Shown here piece by piece: positions 28,535 through 38,743 of a DNA stretch of 64,000 bases (position 1 is its first letter; the number at the start of each line of letters is the position of its first letter). The DNA lies in contig NZ_CP066796.1 of the NCBI RefSeq assembly GCF_017161565.1, forward strand, positions 558,001 to 622,000. The letters run 5' to 3'. Source of the DNA: Erwinia amylovora. Its GTDB lineage: Bacteria; Pseudomonadota; Gammaproteobacteria; Enterobacterales; Enterobacteriaceae. The position numbers and the translations under genes were made by a program. Below the pieces are notes generated by a model. The model had not been told where the DNA came from. It ran no database searches and saw nothing but the letters and a program-made list of their open reading frames with translations.

Positions 28535-29431
28535 TTAAGCTGCTGCCTGTGTTTTACCGCGAGTAGACCACCAGCACAGTAGCGATCCAATACTGATCAT
28601 GCCAGCACCCTGCCAGAAGTTAACCGACAGGCTGGAGTTGAGTAAAAAAGCCGCCAGCAGCGCTGAAATCACCGGAATAAAGTAGGACGCAGTCGCCAGT
28701 ACGGTGACGTTGCCGTGCAGGATACCGGTGTTCCACGCGGCGTAGCCGAAGGCCATCGCCATTGCGGCCAGGCTGAGTTTGACCAGTACCGGCACGCTGA
28801 AAGCCATTTCCGGCTGCGGTGCGCAGCAGTATTTCATCCACAGCACCAGCGCGGTCAATATAAAAAACAGCGTGATTCCGTTACTGCCCCGGGCTATTTT
28901 TTGCGTCAGTACGCAGTACACCGCCCAGATAAGCGCACCGGCCAACGCCAGCCCGTAACTGAGCGGCTCAGAGGCAACGTTATTAGCGATTTCAGCCAGC
29001 GACAGGGTGCGATCGCCTGCCAGCACCAGGCAGATGCCGGTCAGTGAGATGAGTATTCCCGGAATGATCAGCAGGCTGAATTTTTGCCGGGTGATGAGCA
29101 CGCTGAGCAGCGCGGTCAGGCTGGGCCAGAGATAATTCACCATGCCGACTTCGATGGCCTGGTTGTCGCTGCGGGCATAGCCGAGCGACAGCGACAGACA
29201 GAGTTCATAGCTGACGAACAGCAGGCTGCCGACGAACAGATAGCAGCGTGGGAAGGTTTTGATCCTGGGGAAGCCGACCGTTAGCACCAATAACAGGGCG
29301 CTAAGCGTATAAATCATCGCTGCCCCGCCTGTGGCTCCTAATCCTTCGCTAACGCTGCGAATCAGCCCTACAATAGCGCTCCATAACAGAATGGCGATTA
29401 GCCCGATTAGCGTGGCGTTTTTTTGTCTCAT
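28535..29431 (-). CDS. yddG: Aromatic amino-acid exporter YddG (EamA/DMT family)
   Basis: 298 residues, ten predicted membrane helices in two EamA repeats. The sequence follows E. coli YddG closely: LIGLIAILLWSAIVGLIRSVSEGLG, GSLLFVSYELCLSLSLGYA, IEVGMVNYLWPSLTALL, PLSYGLALAGALIWAVYC and AAWNTGILHGNVTVLATASYF. YddG exports Phe, Tyr, Trp and methyl viologen across the inner membrane. It is transcribed alone, downstream of mdtJI and upstream of the Lrp-type gene. Confidence 0.92.
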   Translation of the reverse strand: MRQKNATLIGLIAILLWSAIVGLIRSVSEGLGATGGAAMIYTLSALLLVLTVGFPRIKTFPRCYLFVGSLLFVSYELCLSLSLGYARSDNQAIEVGMVNYLWPSLTALLSVLITRQKFSLLIIPGILISLTGICLVLAGDRTLSLAEIANNVASEPLSYGLALAGALIWAVYCVLTQKIARGSNGITLFFILTALVLWMKYCCAPQPEMAFSVPVLVKLSLAAMAMAFGYAAWNTGILHGNVTVLATASYFIPVISALLAAFLLNSSLSVNFWQGAGMISIGSLLCWWSTRGKTQAAA

Positions 29432-29536
29432 GGCTGGCGTCCCGGCAGTGGTGATTTGTCCCTGCCACGACTTTACAGGTTAGCTAAACGTGGTGCACCT
29501 GAATAAACTGTCGCTGCCAGAGCAAATGACGCGGCT

Positions 29537-29866
29537 TCAGGCGATTTTAACCATCGCCATACCGATCAGCAGTAGCAGTACGCCAGCCCAGCCTTTACGG
29601 TTCAGCCGCTGGCCGAACAGCATCCAGCCCGCGCCGATGGTGGCAACAATGCCGAAACCGCCCCACAGCGCGTAGGCGACGGAAAGATCGATACCTTCCA
29701 CCGCCTGCGACAGCGCACTAAAGGCGGCAAGCACCGCCAGCAATGACAACATGCCGTAAACCTTGCGCTGAAAGCCGTCAGAGAATTTAAGAAAGATATT
29801 GGCGACAATTTCCAGCACCACCGCCGCCCCCAGCCATGCACCGTGGATCCATTCAAACGCTGACAT
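29537..29866 (-). CDS. mdtI: Spermidine export SMR protein MdtI
   Basis: 109 residues and four membrane helices of the small multidrug resistance family. It matches E. coli MdtI nearly throughout: [32 protein letters not shown] (with the conserved Glu in helix 1), [25 protein letters not shown] and [11 protein letters not shown]. It pairs with MdtJ as a heterodimer that exports spermidine. Its start overlaps the end of mdtJ by 14 nt. Confidence 0.95.
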   Translation of the reverse strand: MSAFEWIHGAWLGAAVVLEIVANIFLKFSDGFQRKVYGMLSLLAVLAAFSALSQAVEGIDLSVAYALWGGFGIVATIGAGWMLFGQRLNRKGWAGVLLLLIGMAMVKIA

Positions 29867-30197
29867 GTTTCCCTCTGCAGTGCGTCCCGGATTTGATCAG
29901 GGCTATCCCCGCTACCAGCGTGACCAGACCGGCCATTTTGACCAGCGAAAATGATTCTTCAAACAGCATTACGCTGAACAGCGTAATAAACAGCAGCCCC
30001 ACCCCTTCCCACATGGCATAGGCAACGCCCATGGCAATTTTTTTAATCGCCACCGAAAGGGCTAAATAGGACAGTGCGATCGCCAACGACATAACCGCAT
30101 ATCCCAGCGGATCACCGCTAATGCTTGACCACTTCATAAACAGGGTGCCGGTGATTTCAAGCGCAATCGCCACTGCCAGTAACAACCAGTAAATCAT
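29853..30197 (-). CDS. mdtJ: Spermidine export SMR protein MdtJ
   Basis: 114 residues, four membrane helices, first gene of the mdtJI pair. It matches Mdt[26 protein letters not shown] with the helix-1 Glu, [24 protein letters not shown] and [13 protein letters not shown]. The C-terminal tail is hydrophilic. Both subunits are needed for spermidine export in E. coli. Confidence 0.95.
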   Translation of the reverse strand: MIYWLLLAVAIALEITGTLFMKWSSISGDPLGYAVMSLAIALSYLALSVAIKKIAMGVAYAMWEGVGLLFITLFSVMLFEESFSLVKMAGLVTLVAGIALIKSGTHCRGKHVSV

Positions 30198-30756
30198 AAT
30201 TTATCTTCCGCGAGATAACGTAATAACGCGCCGTGCCAGGAAAAGACCAGCAGGCAGCCTGAGTAACATTAAGTAACAGCCGGAAGCGTGACTAAAGCGC
30301 GTTGCGCCAGTGTTGTTCAGCGGAAGGATTAAATGCGAAAGAGAACAGAGAGAGGGAACGTTTTTGCCAGGTCTTGCTCTTATTGTCCATAATTTTTACA
30401 ACTTATCCGCATTGTTGCTTCTCATCGGTGCGGAAAGGAAATTGTCCTCGATAGTTAAACACCCCGCTCTTGTACCATGTAAAGCGATGGCGCAGAAATC
30501 TTTTTCAATTCTTTACCCGGTGTTTTTGGCTTTTTATAGTTAATTATTCTTTATAATGATTTTTTTTATCTATTAAACCGCAAAGTTCTGCCCTGGCTGC
30601 GCTCCGTCATGGCCTCGAATGAACGCCGGATAGCGATGCAGTCAGGCGGTTTGGTTGATAAGTTATCGTACCAGCTCGCATTTCGTTGACTATTGGAAAG
30701 CAGGATCGCCGCTGTCAGGGTATGTTGCCTGCTTCAGGGAATAAGAGTCGCAGACA
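30198..30756. other. Divergent intergenic region, mdtJ to btsS
   Basis: About 560 bases holding the promoters of mdtJ (minus) and btsS (plus). A very AT-rich stretch at 30490-30580 is the best candidate for promoter elements. No recognisable operator or RNA gene was found, and a 77-codon frame at 30310-30543 shows no protein-like pattern. Confidence 0.5.
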
Positions 30757-32451
30757 ATGTACGAATTGAACTCAATTTTACTGCTGTTACAGCAGATGTG
30801 TGTGTTTCTGGTTATCGCCTGGCTGATGAGCAAAACAGGCCTGTTTATCCCATTGATGCAGGTGACGGTGCGGCTGCCGCATAAGCTGATGTGCTATATC
30901 ACTTTCTCAATTTTTTGCGTTATGGGCACCTGTTTTGGCCTGCATATTGAGGATCCCGTCGCAAACACGCGGGCGATGGGTGCGGTAATGGGGGGGCTGC
31001 TCGGTGGGCCGCTGGTTGGTGGGCTGGTTGGCCTGACCGGCGGGCTGCATCGTTACTCGCTTGGCGGTATGACCGCGTTCAGCTGTACGATCTCAACCAT
31101 CGTCGAAGGACTGCTGGCTGGGCTTGTACATGCCATACTGATTAAACGCGGGCGCAGCGATAAGGTCTTCAGTCCGCTGACGGCCGGCGCGATCACCTTT
31201 ATTGCCGAACTGCTGCAAATGGTGATGATTATGCTCATTTCCCGCCCGTTCAATGATGCCGTGCACCTGGTGCAAAACACGGCTGCGCCAATGTTGATCG
31301 CTAACACCTTTGGCGCGGCGATGTTTATGCGTATTCTGCTGGATAAACGCGCAATGTTCGAGAAACATACCACGGCGTTTTCCGCCACCGCTCTGAAATT
31401 AGCGGGCTGTACCGAAGGCATTTTGCGCCAGGGGTTTAACTCGCAGAACAGCATGAAGGTGGCACAGGTGCTTTACCAGGAGCTGGATATCGGCGCGGTG
31501 GCGATCACCGATTGCGACAAACTGCTGGCATTTACCGGCATCGGCGATGACCATCATTTGCCGGGAAAGCCGATCTCTTCATCCCTGACACGGAAAGCAA
31601 TCGATACTGGAGAAGTGGTTTACGCCGACGGGAACGCAGTCCCCTGTCGCTGTTCACTACTGGCTGGCTGCAAGCTGGGTTCCACTTTAGTTATCCCACT
31701 GCGTGGAGAAAATCAACGCGTGATAGGCACCATTAAACTGTATGAGCCGCGCAATCGGCTGTTCAGCTCGATTAACCGTACGTTGGGGGAGGGGATTGCA
31801 CAGCTGCTGTCAGCACAGATCCTTACCGGGCAGTATGAGCGGCAGAAAGCACTGCTGGCGCAGTCAGAGATCAAGCTGCTGCATGCACAGGTCAACCCGC
31901 ACTTTTTGTTTAATGCGCTTAATACTCTGTTGGCGGTGATCCGTCAGGATAGCGATAAGGCAGGTCAGCTGGTGCAATACCTGTCCACCTTTTTACGTAA
32001 TAATCTCAAGCGTCCGTCGGAAATCGTCACGCTGGCTAATGAGATTGAACATGTGAATGCCTATCTGCAAATCGAACAGGCGCGCTTTCAGTCACGCCTG
32101 CGGGTTCAGCTGCGGGTGCCGTCGGAGCTGGGCCACTATCAGATGCCCGCTTTTATCCTGCAACCTATTATAGAAAATGCCATTAAGCACGGCACCTCAC
32201 AGCTGATCGGCTGCGGTGAAATCACGCTGCAGGCCAGCCGTGAAGGTCAGTATCTGCTGCTGGACATCGAGGATAATGCCGGCCTTTATCTGCCGGAACA
32301 GCATGGCGGTGGGCTGGGTATAAGCCTGGTCGATAAACGACTGCGCGTGCGTTTTGGCGATGATTATGGCATTCACGTTGCCTGTGAACCCAATCATTTT
32401 ACCCGCATTACTCTGCGTCTGCCGCTGGAGCCAGTATGTTCAGCGTATTGA
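30757..32451 (+). CDS. btsS: Sensor histidine kinase BtsS (YehU), LytS family
   Basis: 564 residues. Residues 1-200 form a 5TM-LytS (5TMR_LYT) membrane domain ([37 protein letters not shown]). A GAF-like domain follows, then the His_kinase region with the phospho-His in [19 protein letters not shown] and the ATPase N-box [10 protein letters not shown] and GGLGISL. BtsS is the high-affinity pyruvate sensor of E. coli. The gene overlaps btsR by 16 nt. The pyruvate transporter gene btsT and yjiX lie just downstream on the other strand, which strongly supports the assignment. Confidence 0.93.
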   Translation: MYELNSILLLLQQMCVFLVIAWLMSKTGLFIPLMQVTVRLPHKLMCYITFSIFCVMGTCFGLHIEDPVANTRAMGAVMGGLLGGPLVGGLVGLTGGLHRYSLGGMTAFSCTISTIVEGLLAGLVHAILIKRGRSDKVFSPLTAGAITFIAELLQMVMIMLISRPFNDAVHLVQNTAAPMLIANTFGAAMFMRILLDKRAMFEKHTTAFSATALKLAGCTEGILRQGFNSQNSMKVAQVLYQELDIGAVAITDCDKLLAFTGIGDDHHLPGKPISSSLTRKAIDTGEVVYADGNAVPCRCSLLAGCKLGSTLVIPLRGENQRVIGTIKLYEPRNRLFSSINRTLGEGIAQLLSAQILTGQYERQKALLAQSEIKLLHAQVNPHFLFNALNTLLAVIRQDSDKAGQLVQYLSTFLRNNLKRPSEIVTLANEIEHVNAYLQIEQARFQSRLRVQLRVPSELGHYQMPAFILQPIIENAIKHGTSQLIGCGEITLQASREGQYLLLDIEDNAGLYLPEQHGGGLGISLVDKRLRVRFGDDYGIHVACEPNHFTRITLRLPLEPVCSAY

Positions 32452-33155
32452 TTGTCGATGACGAGCCGCTGGCCCGCGACAATCTGCGGATCCTGTTGCA
32501 GGATCAAAGCGACATCAGGATTGTTGGCGAGTGCGCCAATGCCATTGAGGCGACAGGCGCGGTACATCGGCTGCGCCCTGACGTGCTCTTCCTTGATATC
32601 CAGATGCCGCGCATCAGCGGTCTGGAGATGGTCAGCATGCTGGACCCGGCACATCGGCCGTGGATTGTGTTTCTCACCGCGTTCGATGAATTTGCCGTGC
32701 AGGCCTTTGAAGAGCACGCATTTGACTATCTGCTTAAGCCGGTGGAGCCGTCACGGCTGGCAAAAACGCTGGCTCGTTTGCGCGCAGACCGGCATGGGCA
32801 GAATGTTCCGGTGCTGCCGGACAGCCAGCGGCCGCTGCGGTTAATACCCTGTAGCGGCCACCGCCGCATCATCCTGTTATCCCTTGAGGAGGTGGCGTTT
32901 GTCAGCAGCCGTTTGAGCGGGGTTTACGCCACCAGCCTGGATGGTACAGAGCGCTTCACCGAACTGACCTTACGTACCCTGGAAAGCCGCACGTCGCTGC
33001 TGCGCTGCCATCGTCAGTTTCTGGTGAATATGGCGCATGTGCGGGAGATACGTCTGGATGAGAGCGGTCAGAGGGCGCTGTTACTGCGCGGCGGCCACAC
33101 CGTGCCGGTGAGCCGTCGCTACCTGAAAAGCCTGAAGGAGGCCATCGGGCTATAA
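32436..33155 (+). CDS. btsR: LytTR response regulator BtsR (YehT)
   Basis: 239 residues: receiver domain ([18 protein letters not shown], phospho-Asp in [10 protein letters not shown], Lys in [14 protein letters not shown]) and a C-terminal LytTR DNA-binding domain ([41 protein letters not shown]). It is co-transcribed with btsS. Its E. coli counterpart binds direct repeats in the btsT promoter; matching repeats occur here at 35851-35878. Confidence 0.94.
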   Translation: MFSVLIVDDEPLARDNLRILLQDQSDIRIVGECANAIEATGAVHRLRPDVLFLDIQMPRISGLEMVSMLDPAHRPWIVFLTAFDEFAVQAFEEHAFDYLLKPVEPSRLAKTLARLRADRHGQNVPVLPDSQRPLRLIPCSGHRRIILLSLEEVAFVSSRLSGVYATSLDGTERFTELTLRTLESRTSLLRCHRQFLVNMAHVREIRLDESGQRALLLRGGHTVPVSRRYLKSLKEAIGL

Positions 33156-33346
33156 TTGCGGGCGTTACGCGCCCTCATGGCGCGCGCATGCTACGCGGAT
33201 TTGTTCCTCATGCGGCTGGATCCGGCAAAGGCCAGCGCAGCCGGGCCGGCCGCCACCCCAGGCTCTTACCGTAGCAAAACACCGCCAGCAAAGGGTAGCG
33301 CCAGAACGATGTCAGCGTTAAACGCCTGGCGGATCGGCGTATGCTG

Positions 33347-33550
33347 TTAACAACAGCGCATCCCACCTTTGCCATCCCCGCCATAGCGCGCCTGCTGGCG
33401 GTCGCGGAAGAACTCCTGATAGGTCATGACTGCCTGGTCAGGGTGATGAGTCTGCATATGAAGCACATAAGTATCATAATCGGGGATGCCGACCAGCATC
33501 CTCGCCATCTGGCCAAAATATTTTTTCGCTGCCCCTGGATGATCAAACAT
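33347..33550 (-). CDS. yjiX: YjiX/YbdD family small protein
   Basis: 67 residues. [32 protein letters not shown] and the C-terminal [24 protein letters not shown] are near-identical to E. coli YjiX as I recall it. It always accompanies CstA-family transporters. It lies 45 nt downstream of btsT with a small CCCCGCC/GGCGGGG hairpin (33566-33581) between them, which may lower its expression relative to btsT. Function unknown. Confidence 0.93.
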   Translation of the reverse strand: MFDHPGAAKKYFGQMARMLVGIPDYDTYVLHMQTHHPDQAVMTYQEFFRDRQQARYGGDGKGGMRCC

Positions 33551-33595
33551 GATGTTTTCCTGTAGCCCCGCCGTGGCGGGGTGGTTGAGCGGTTT

Positions 33596-35749
33596 TCAGT
33601 GGCCAGAAGAGAGTTCTACCCCTTCTTCGGGCACCGCGACACAGGCTGTTTCAGTATCTGTCCGCTGGTCAATCTGGCGTGCGCGCAGCCAGGCTTTGAT
33701 GCCGTAAAAGAGAATGCTGTACACCACGACCAGAAACAGAATACTCAGCCCGGCATTGGTGTAGTTGTTAACCACGATATGATGCATATCGGCAATCTCG
33801 CGGGCGCTATGATTTGCGCCGCCAGCGGCCACTTTTGCCCGGTACTCGCCCGCCATGTAGAAGAAGCCTTCCATCTGTGGATTCTGGCTGAACAGCTTCA
33901 GCCCCAGCGCCCAGGTGGTGCAGATAAGTAGCCAGACGGCAGGGATCACGGTTACCCAAATGTAACGCATGCGCTTCATTTTAATCAGCACGACGGTAGC
34001 CAGCACCAGCGCCACGGCGGCCAGCATCTGGTTCGAAATGCCGAACAGTGGCCACAGGCTTTTCACACCGCCCAGCGGATCGACCACGCCCTGATACAAC
34101 AGGTAACCCCAAAGCCCCACGCAGCCAGCCGTGCTGACGACGCCCGCCAGCAGCGAGTCGGTTTTTTTCAGGAACGGCAGAAAATGACCCAGCAGATCCT
34201 GCAGCATAAAGCGGCCGGAGCGCGTACCGGCATCCAGCGCGGTAAGGATAAACAGGGCTTCAAACAAAATGCCGAAGTGATACCAGAACCCCATATCGGC
34301 GATCGGCATCATTTTGTCAAAAACGTAAGCAATGCCGACCGCCAGCGTTGGTGCTCCCCCGGCACGGTTAAGCACCGAAGGCTCCCCGATGTCTTTAGCG
34401 GTTTGCATGATCTGTTCAGGACTGATGACAAAGCCCCAGGAACTGACGGTCGCCGCAGCCTGGGCGGTGACCTGCTGGAGCTGCGCCATAATCAGCGGTG
34501 CACCAGCCCCACCCAACTGGTGCAGGTTCGGCATGGTAATTCCCAACCCGGCGGGAGGCGTGTTCATGGCAAAGTAAAGCCCTGGCTCGATAATCGAAGC
34601 GGCCACCAGCGCCATTACCGCGACGAAGGATTCCATCAGCATGGCACCGTAGCCGATAAAGCGCGCATCGCTTTCACAAGCCAGCAGCTTCGGCGTGGTG
34701 CCGGAGGCAATCAGGGCGTGGAAACCGGAGACCGCGCCGCAGGCGATAGTGATAAACAGGAACGGGAACAGCGCGCCTTTCCATAGCGGCCCTGACCCAT
34801 CGATAAAAGGAGTCAGCGCTGGCATCTTCAGCTGCGGATTCAGGATGATGATGCCGACCGCCAGGCCGACGATAACGCCAATTTTCAGGAAAGTCGCCAG
34901 ATAGTCACGCGGGGCGAGGATTAACCACACCGGCAGCAGTGCAGAAACAAACGCGTAGCCGATCAGGGTGAAGGTAATCGTGGTGTCTTTAAAGGTCAGC
35001 GCCGGTCCCCAGTAAGCATCTTGCGCAATCACGCCGCCAAACCAGATGCTGGCGATCAGCAGTAACACGCCAATCAGTGCAATTTCGCCCACGCGTCCGG
35101 GGCGGATAAAGCGCATATAAATGCCCATAAACAGGGCTATCGGCAGCGTTGAGCACACGGTAAATACGCCCCACGGACTTTCCGCCAACGCCTTCACGAC
35201 AATCAGCGCCAGCACCGCGAGGATAATAATCATGATCAGGAAGCAGCCGAACAGCGCGACACTACCGGGTATGGCGCCCATCTCATTTTTGATTATCTCG
35301 CCGAGCGATGCGCCATTGCGGCGAGAAGAGATAAACAGCACCATAAAATCCTGTACTGCCCCGGCCAGCACCACGCCAGCCAGCAGCCACAGTACGCCGG
35401 GCAGGTAACCCATCTGTGCCGCCAGTACCGGGCCAACCAGCGGCCCCGCCCCGGCAATCGCCGCAAAGTGGTGACCAAACAATACGTTGCGGTGCGTGGG
35501 TACGTAGTTCAGCCCGTCGTTGTTGACCACGGCAGGCGTGGCACGGCTCGCATCCAGTTTCATGACCCTTTGCGCGATAAACAGGCTGTAGTAGCGATAT
35601 GCCACCAGATAGACCGAGACGGATGCCACAACGATCCACAGCGCACTGATATGCTCACCACGCCGCAGGGCAACCACGGCCAGGCAGCAGGCAGCGATGA
35701 TCCCGACGATCATCCAGGGAATATGTTTAAGAATTTTATTTTTATGCAT
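33596..35749 (-). CDS. btsT: Pyruvate/H+ symporter BtsT (CstA family)
   Basis: 717 residues from the ATG at 35749 (MHKNKILKHIPWMIVGIIAACCL), the usual CstA/BtsT start; 20 extra codons upstream are not conserved. It has about 17-18 membrane helices. Family blocks include YVPTHRNVLFGHHFAAIAGAGPLVGPVLAAQMGYLPG and GAVQDFMVLFISSRRNGASLGEI. CstA and BtsT are paralogous; the adjacent btsSR genes, yjiX and the LytTR-type direct repeats in the promoter favour BtsT, which imports pyruvate under nutrient limitation. Confidence 0.9.
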   Translation of the reverse strand: MHKNKILKHIPWMIVGIIAACCLAVVALRRGEHISALWIVVASVSVYLVAYRYYSLFIAQRVMKLDASRATPAVVNNDGLNYVPTHRNVLFGHHFAAIAGAGPLVGPVLAAQMGYLPGVLWLLAGVVLAGAVQDFMVLFISSRRNGASLGEIIKNEMGAIPGSVALFGCFLIMIIILAVLALIVVKALAESPWGVFTVCSTLPIALFMGIYMRFIRPGRVGEIALIGVLLLIASIWFGGVIAQDAYWGPALTFKDTTITFTLIGYAFVSALLPVWLILAPRDYLATFLKIGVIVGLAVGIIILNPQLKMPALTPFIDGSGPLWKGALFPFLFITIACGAVSGFHALIASGTTPKLLACESDARFIGYGAMLMESFVAVMALVAASIIEPGLYFAMNTPPAGLGITMPNLHQLGGAGAPLIMAQLQQVTAQAAATVSSWGFVISPEQIMQTAKDIGEPSVLNRAGGAPTLAVGIAYVFDKMMPIADMGFWYHFGILFEALFILTALDAGTRSGRFMLQDLLGHFLPFLKKTDSLLAGVVSTAGCVGLWGYLLYQGVVDPLGGVKSLWPLFGISNQMLAAVALVLATVVLIKMKRMRYIWVTVIPAVWLLICTTWALGLKLFSQNPQMEGFFYMAGEYRAKVAAGGANHSAREIADMHHIVVNNYTNAGLSILFLVVVYSILFYGIKAWLRARQIDQRTDTETACVAVPEEGVELSSGH

Positions 35750-36052
35750 AGTGAACCCGGTTTTATGCAGGAAAAAGTCAAGCGAGCAATGCATGCTGAT
35801 AGCAGGCATATGTTGGCAAACATCATTAGCCAGCGGGGGGAATAATTGATTAAGCGGTGAAATACCACGATAAGCGGTTAAAAATCGGGCTGGGCGGCTC
35901 TGCCCGCGGGTTTTTCACCTGAAAGTTGTGATGAAGATCTCACGCCTGAACAGAGATTCATTACGCCAAATAACGGCCACCCTGCCTGATGGTTCAGGCG
36001 GCCAACTCACGCTGGGCGCTCAGGCAGAAATCGGATGGTAAACTGACGTCTG
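35750..36052. other. Control region of btsT
   Basis: About 300 bases between btsT and the end of ampR. It holds the BtsR-type repeats at 35851-35878; otherwise no element recognised. Confidence 0.55.
35851..35878 (-). promoter_or_regulatory. Direct repeat, candidate BtsR binding site for btsT
   Basis: On the minus strand ACCGCTTA occurs twice, separated by 12 nt, about 100 bp before the btsT start. E. coli BtsR (YehT) is reported, as I recall, to bind ACC(G/A)CT(C/T)A direct repeats with a spacer of about 13 nt in the btsT promoter. The identity of both half-sites supports the link. Confidence 0.75.
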
Positions 36053-36946
36053 TCAGCCCGGCAGTCGCGCCGCTTCAGCATTCAGGATTGCCAGCAGCCA
36101 CGCACGAAAATCACGCATGGCGGCGGTTTCTGTGCGCGATTGCAGGCGGGTTAGCCAGTACCCGCCCAGGCTGATGCTCAGGCTGAAGGGCTGCACGATG
36201 CGCCCGCTGTTCAGCAGGTGGCTGAACATTGTCGGCGGTGCCAGCGCAATCCCCGCACCCGCCTGTGCCGCCTCCAGCATGGTCAGCGACGAGTCGAACA
36301 TCATGATGTGTTGAGAGGGGGAGGGGAGACGTTCACCGGCTGCAGAAAACCAGGTTGACCACTCATCGCGGCGGTAAGATCGCAGCAGGGTAAAGCTATG
36401 CAGATTGCCCGGAGCGTGCAGCTGTGCGCCCAGCGCCGGGCAGCACAGTGGGGAGAGCGGCGCATCGCACAGAAAGTGCGATTCGGTACCGTGCCAGGCA
36501 CCATTACCATAGCGAATGGCGTAATCCAGGCCTTCGGCCAGGCTATCAACGTGGTTATTGTGCGTTGACAGCAGCAGGTCGATATGCGGATGCAGGCGGC
36601 GAAAATCCTGCAGATGCGCCAGCAGCCAGCCAATGGCGAACGTGCCGACCACGCCAATTTTCATCTTTTCCCGCATCTGACCGTCGGCAAAACGATCCAG
36701 CGTATTGGCAATGCGATCGAAGGATTCGTTAAGGATCGGCAGCAGGCTTTCTCCTTCAGCGGTCAGCATCAGGCCGCGCGAGATACGAATAAACAGCTGA
36801 CATTTCAGGTGTTGTTCCAGCGCCTTAACCTGCTGACTGATGGCGGCATGTGTCACGTTCAATTCTCTGGAAGCCTTAGTAAAACTTAATAATCTGGCAG
36901 CTGCTTCAAAGGCTCGCAGCGAATTTAGCGGGATATATGAACGCAT
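36053..36946 (-). CDS. ampR: LysR-type regulator AmpR
   Basis: 297 residues from the ATG at 36946 (MRSYIPLNSLRAFEAAARLLSFTKASRELNVTHAAISQQVKALE), which is the canonical AmpR N-terminal helix-turn-helix. The effector domain follows (VVGTFAIGWLLAHLQDF, HIDLLLSTHNN). AmpR senses peptidoglycan fragments (anhydro-muropeptides and UDP-muramyl pentapeptide) and controls the divergent ampC. The 128-bp intergenic region is the expected site of the shared LysR operator, although I did not pin down the exact binding sequence. Confidence 0.93.
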   Translation of the reverse strand: MRSYIPLNSLRAFEAAARLLSFTKASRELNVTHAAISQQVKALEQHLKCQLFIRISRGLMLTAEGESLLPILNESFDRIANTLDRFADGQMREKMKIGVVGTFAIGWLLAHLQDFRRLHPHIDLLLSTHNNHVDSLAEGLDYAIRYGNGAWHGTESHFLCDAPLSPLCCPALGAQLHAPGNLHSFTLLRSYRRDEWSTWFSAAGERLPSPSQHIMMFDSSLTMLEAAQAGAGIALAPPTMFSHLLNSGRIVQPFSLSISLGGYWLTRLQSRTETAAMRDFRAWLLAILNAEAARLPG

Positions 36947-37074
36947 TATGACCACACATGTAAGTTTTTCTATTACCTGATGCTAAATATAATCGTTTGT
37001 CACTGTGGGTCAACCCGTTCACACTTCGCGGAAAAAAGGAACCTCCTTACTCTTACCCAATGGAAGATCACCCG

Positions 37075-38292
37075 ATGAAGAAAAAAACGCGCACTACGCT
37101 TCTGCTGTGCACCGCGCTTGCCGTAACCCCCTGGTTTAGCGCCGTTGCTGCCCCAATGACGCAGCAGCAGGTAACCAGGCTGGTGGATGACACCATCAAA
37201 CCCCTGCTGGAAAAGCAGCACATTCCCGGCATGGCGGTGGCGGTGTTGTATCAGGGGCAGCCGCAGTTTTTTAACTACGGCGTGGCGGAAACTGAGCATC
37301 AGCGGGCGGTAACGCAACATACCCTGTTTGAACTGGGTTCGGTGAGCAAAACCTTCACCGGGGTGGCGGCCGGCGTTGCCATACAAACCGGACTGATTAA
37401 TCTCAATGACAGGGTGGCGCTGCACTGTCCTGAACTTAATGGCGCGCAGTGGCAGAAGATAACCCTGCTTAATCTGGCGACTTACACCGCAGGCGGCCTG
37501 CCGCTGCAGCTGCCGGATGAGGTTACCGATACAGCCTCTCTGCAACACTATTTTCAGCAGTGGCAGCCGCAGTGGCCGGCAGGCACCATGCGTAATTATT
37601 CCAATGCCAGTATTGGCCTGTTTGGCGCACTGGCGGTGAAGAACAGCGGATTAAGCTTTGCTGACTACCTGAATACATCGGTGTTTCAGCCGCTAAAGTT
37701 AACCCGGACTTTTATCACAGTTCCGCCATCGGCGCAGGCCGACTACGCGTGGGGCTATAAGGACGGGCAGCCGGTGCGCGTCACGCCGGGGATGTTGGCA
37801 GCTGAAGCCTATGGGGTGAAATCCAGCACCGGGGATCTGGTGAAATATATGCAGGCAAACATCAATCCGGCGAGCTTATCCTCTGACAACAAGGAATTAG
37901 CAAAGGCGATTGTCAGCGCACAAACGCGTTATTACCGCGTCGGCAACATGTACCAGGGGCTGGGATGGGAAATGGTTAACTGGCCGATCTCGCCTGACGA
38001 GGTGATTGCCGGCAGCGGAAATGATATCGCCCTGCACGCCTGGCCTGCTACCGCGTTGAAAGCCCCTCAATCTGCCGTTGCTTCCTCCTGGGTACATAAA
38101 ACCGGTAGTACTAACGGCTTTGGGGCCTATATCGCTTTTATTCCCGAGAAGCAGTTGGGCATTGTGATGCTGGCTAACAAGAATTACCCTAATCCACAAC
38201 GCGTAGCAGCCGCCTGGCAGATCCTGCAGGCGCTGGACGAGTCGAAGCAGGAAGACGCGGGTGACAAAACGGCATTCTGTCACCCGCATTAA
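37075..38292 (+). CDS. ampC: Class C beta-lactamase AmpC
   Basis: 405 residues from the ATG at 37075 (MKKKTRTTLLLCTALAVTPWFSAVAAP), with a signal peptide. All class C motifs are present: SVSK (nucleophile Ser, FELGSVSKTF), YSN (NYSNASIGLFG) and KTG (HKTGSTNGFGAY). AmpC is slightly longer than the usual 380 residues because of a C-terminal tail ending TAFCHPH. It is divergent from ampR, so it is probably inducible. Its stop codon is 4 nt from the end of the convergent ivy gene. Confidence 0.94.
   Translation: MKKKTRTTLLLCTALAVTPWFSAVAAPMTQQQVTRLVDDTIKPLLEKQHIPGMAVAVLYQGQPQFFNYGVAETEHQRAVTQHTLFELGSVSKTFTGVAAGVAIQTGLINLNDRVALHCPELNGAQWQKITLLNLATYTAGGLPLQLPDEVTDTASLQHYFQQWQPQWPAGTMRNYSNASIGLFGALAVKNSGLSFADYLNTSVFQPLKLTRTFITVPPSAQADYAWGYKDGQPVRVTPGMLAAEAYGVKSSTGDLVKYMQANINPASLSSDNKELAKAIVSAQTRYYRVGNMYQGLGWEMVNWPISPDEVIAGSGNDIALHAWPATALKAPQSAVASSWVHKTGSTNGFGAYIAFIPEKQLGIVMLANKNYPNPQRVAAAWQILQALDESKQEDAGDKTAFCHPH
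38257..38287. terminator. Hairpin at the convergent ends of ampC and ivy
   Basis: GCGGGTGACA and TGTCACCCGC form a 10-bp perfect stem overlapping the last ampC codons. The T-run is absent on both strands, so it is a weak or bidirectional termination signal, or an mRNA 3'-end stabiliser. Confidence 0.45.
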
Positions 38293-38296
38293 AGGA

Positions 38297-38743
38297 TCAT
38301 TTAAAGTTGAACTGGTCCGGGTGGTTTTCAAGACTCCCCGTCAAAGCAGCAAAGAGCACCGTCTTGCCATCAATGGACAGGTCGTCATCAATATTCAGCC
38401 AAAGCAGCGTTTGGCTGAATTCTTTCTCATCGCGGGTAGAAAACACGCCGGCCATTTTTTTTGCTTCAGCAGAGTAAAGCACGGCAATATTCTGCGCCGC
38501 GCAGTCATGCGGCTTGCAGGCGTTCAACACCAGGAAATGCTTACCGTCAATATCAACCTGCCGGTTCGGCGAGCTGGTGCCGCCCTCTGTTACCCACCCG
38601 GGCAACGGATGTTTTCCAACCATCTTTTTGAACGCGGCTTTTGTATCGTTATGGGTTGCCAGATCGCTGACCGTAAGGTCGCTTTGTGCGTAAGCGGACA
38701 GCGTTGAGACAGAAAGGAATAGTGCAATAAGTGTCTTTTTCAT
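38297..38743 (-). CDS. ivy: Ivy, periplasmic inhibitor of C-type lysozyme
   Basis: 148 residues from the ATG at 38743, which has AAGGAGC upstream. A signal peptide covers residues 1-19. The mature protein carries the Ivy signature ACKPHDCAAQNIAVLYS with the CKPHDC loop that enters the lysozyme active site, and ends WLNIDDDLSIDGKTVLFAALTGSLENHPD, matching E. coli Ivy. Ivy blocks vertebrate-type lysozymes and restrains lytic transglycosylases. A Hrp-box-like promoter lies 110 nt upstream on the same strand. Confidence 0.95.
   Translation of the reverse strand: MKKTLIALFLSVSTLSAYAQSDLTVSDLATHNDTKAAFKKMVGKHPLPGWVTEGGTSSPNRQVDIDGKHFLVLNACKPHDCAAQNIAVLYSAEAKKMAGVFSTRDEKEFSQTLLWLNIDDDLSIDGKTVLFAALTGSLENHPDQFNFK

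Noticed and set aside
30310-30543. 77-codon plus-strand frame between mdtJ and btsS
   Set aside because: No ribosome site, no protein-like composition, lies in a divergent promoter region.
33596-35749. Assignment of the CstA-family gene to cstA itself
   Set aside because: The adjacent btsSR, yjiX and LytTR-type direct repeats favour btsT; cstA would be expected near the enterobactin or ybdD locus.
37039-37065. GGAACC 36 bp before ampC, possible Hrp box
   Set aside because: No CCAC element at 15 or 16 nt; the following bases read ATGGAAG.
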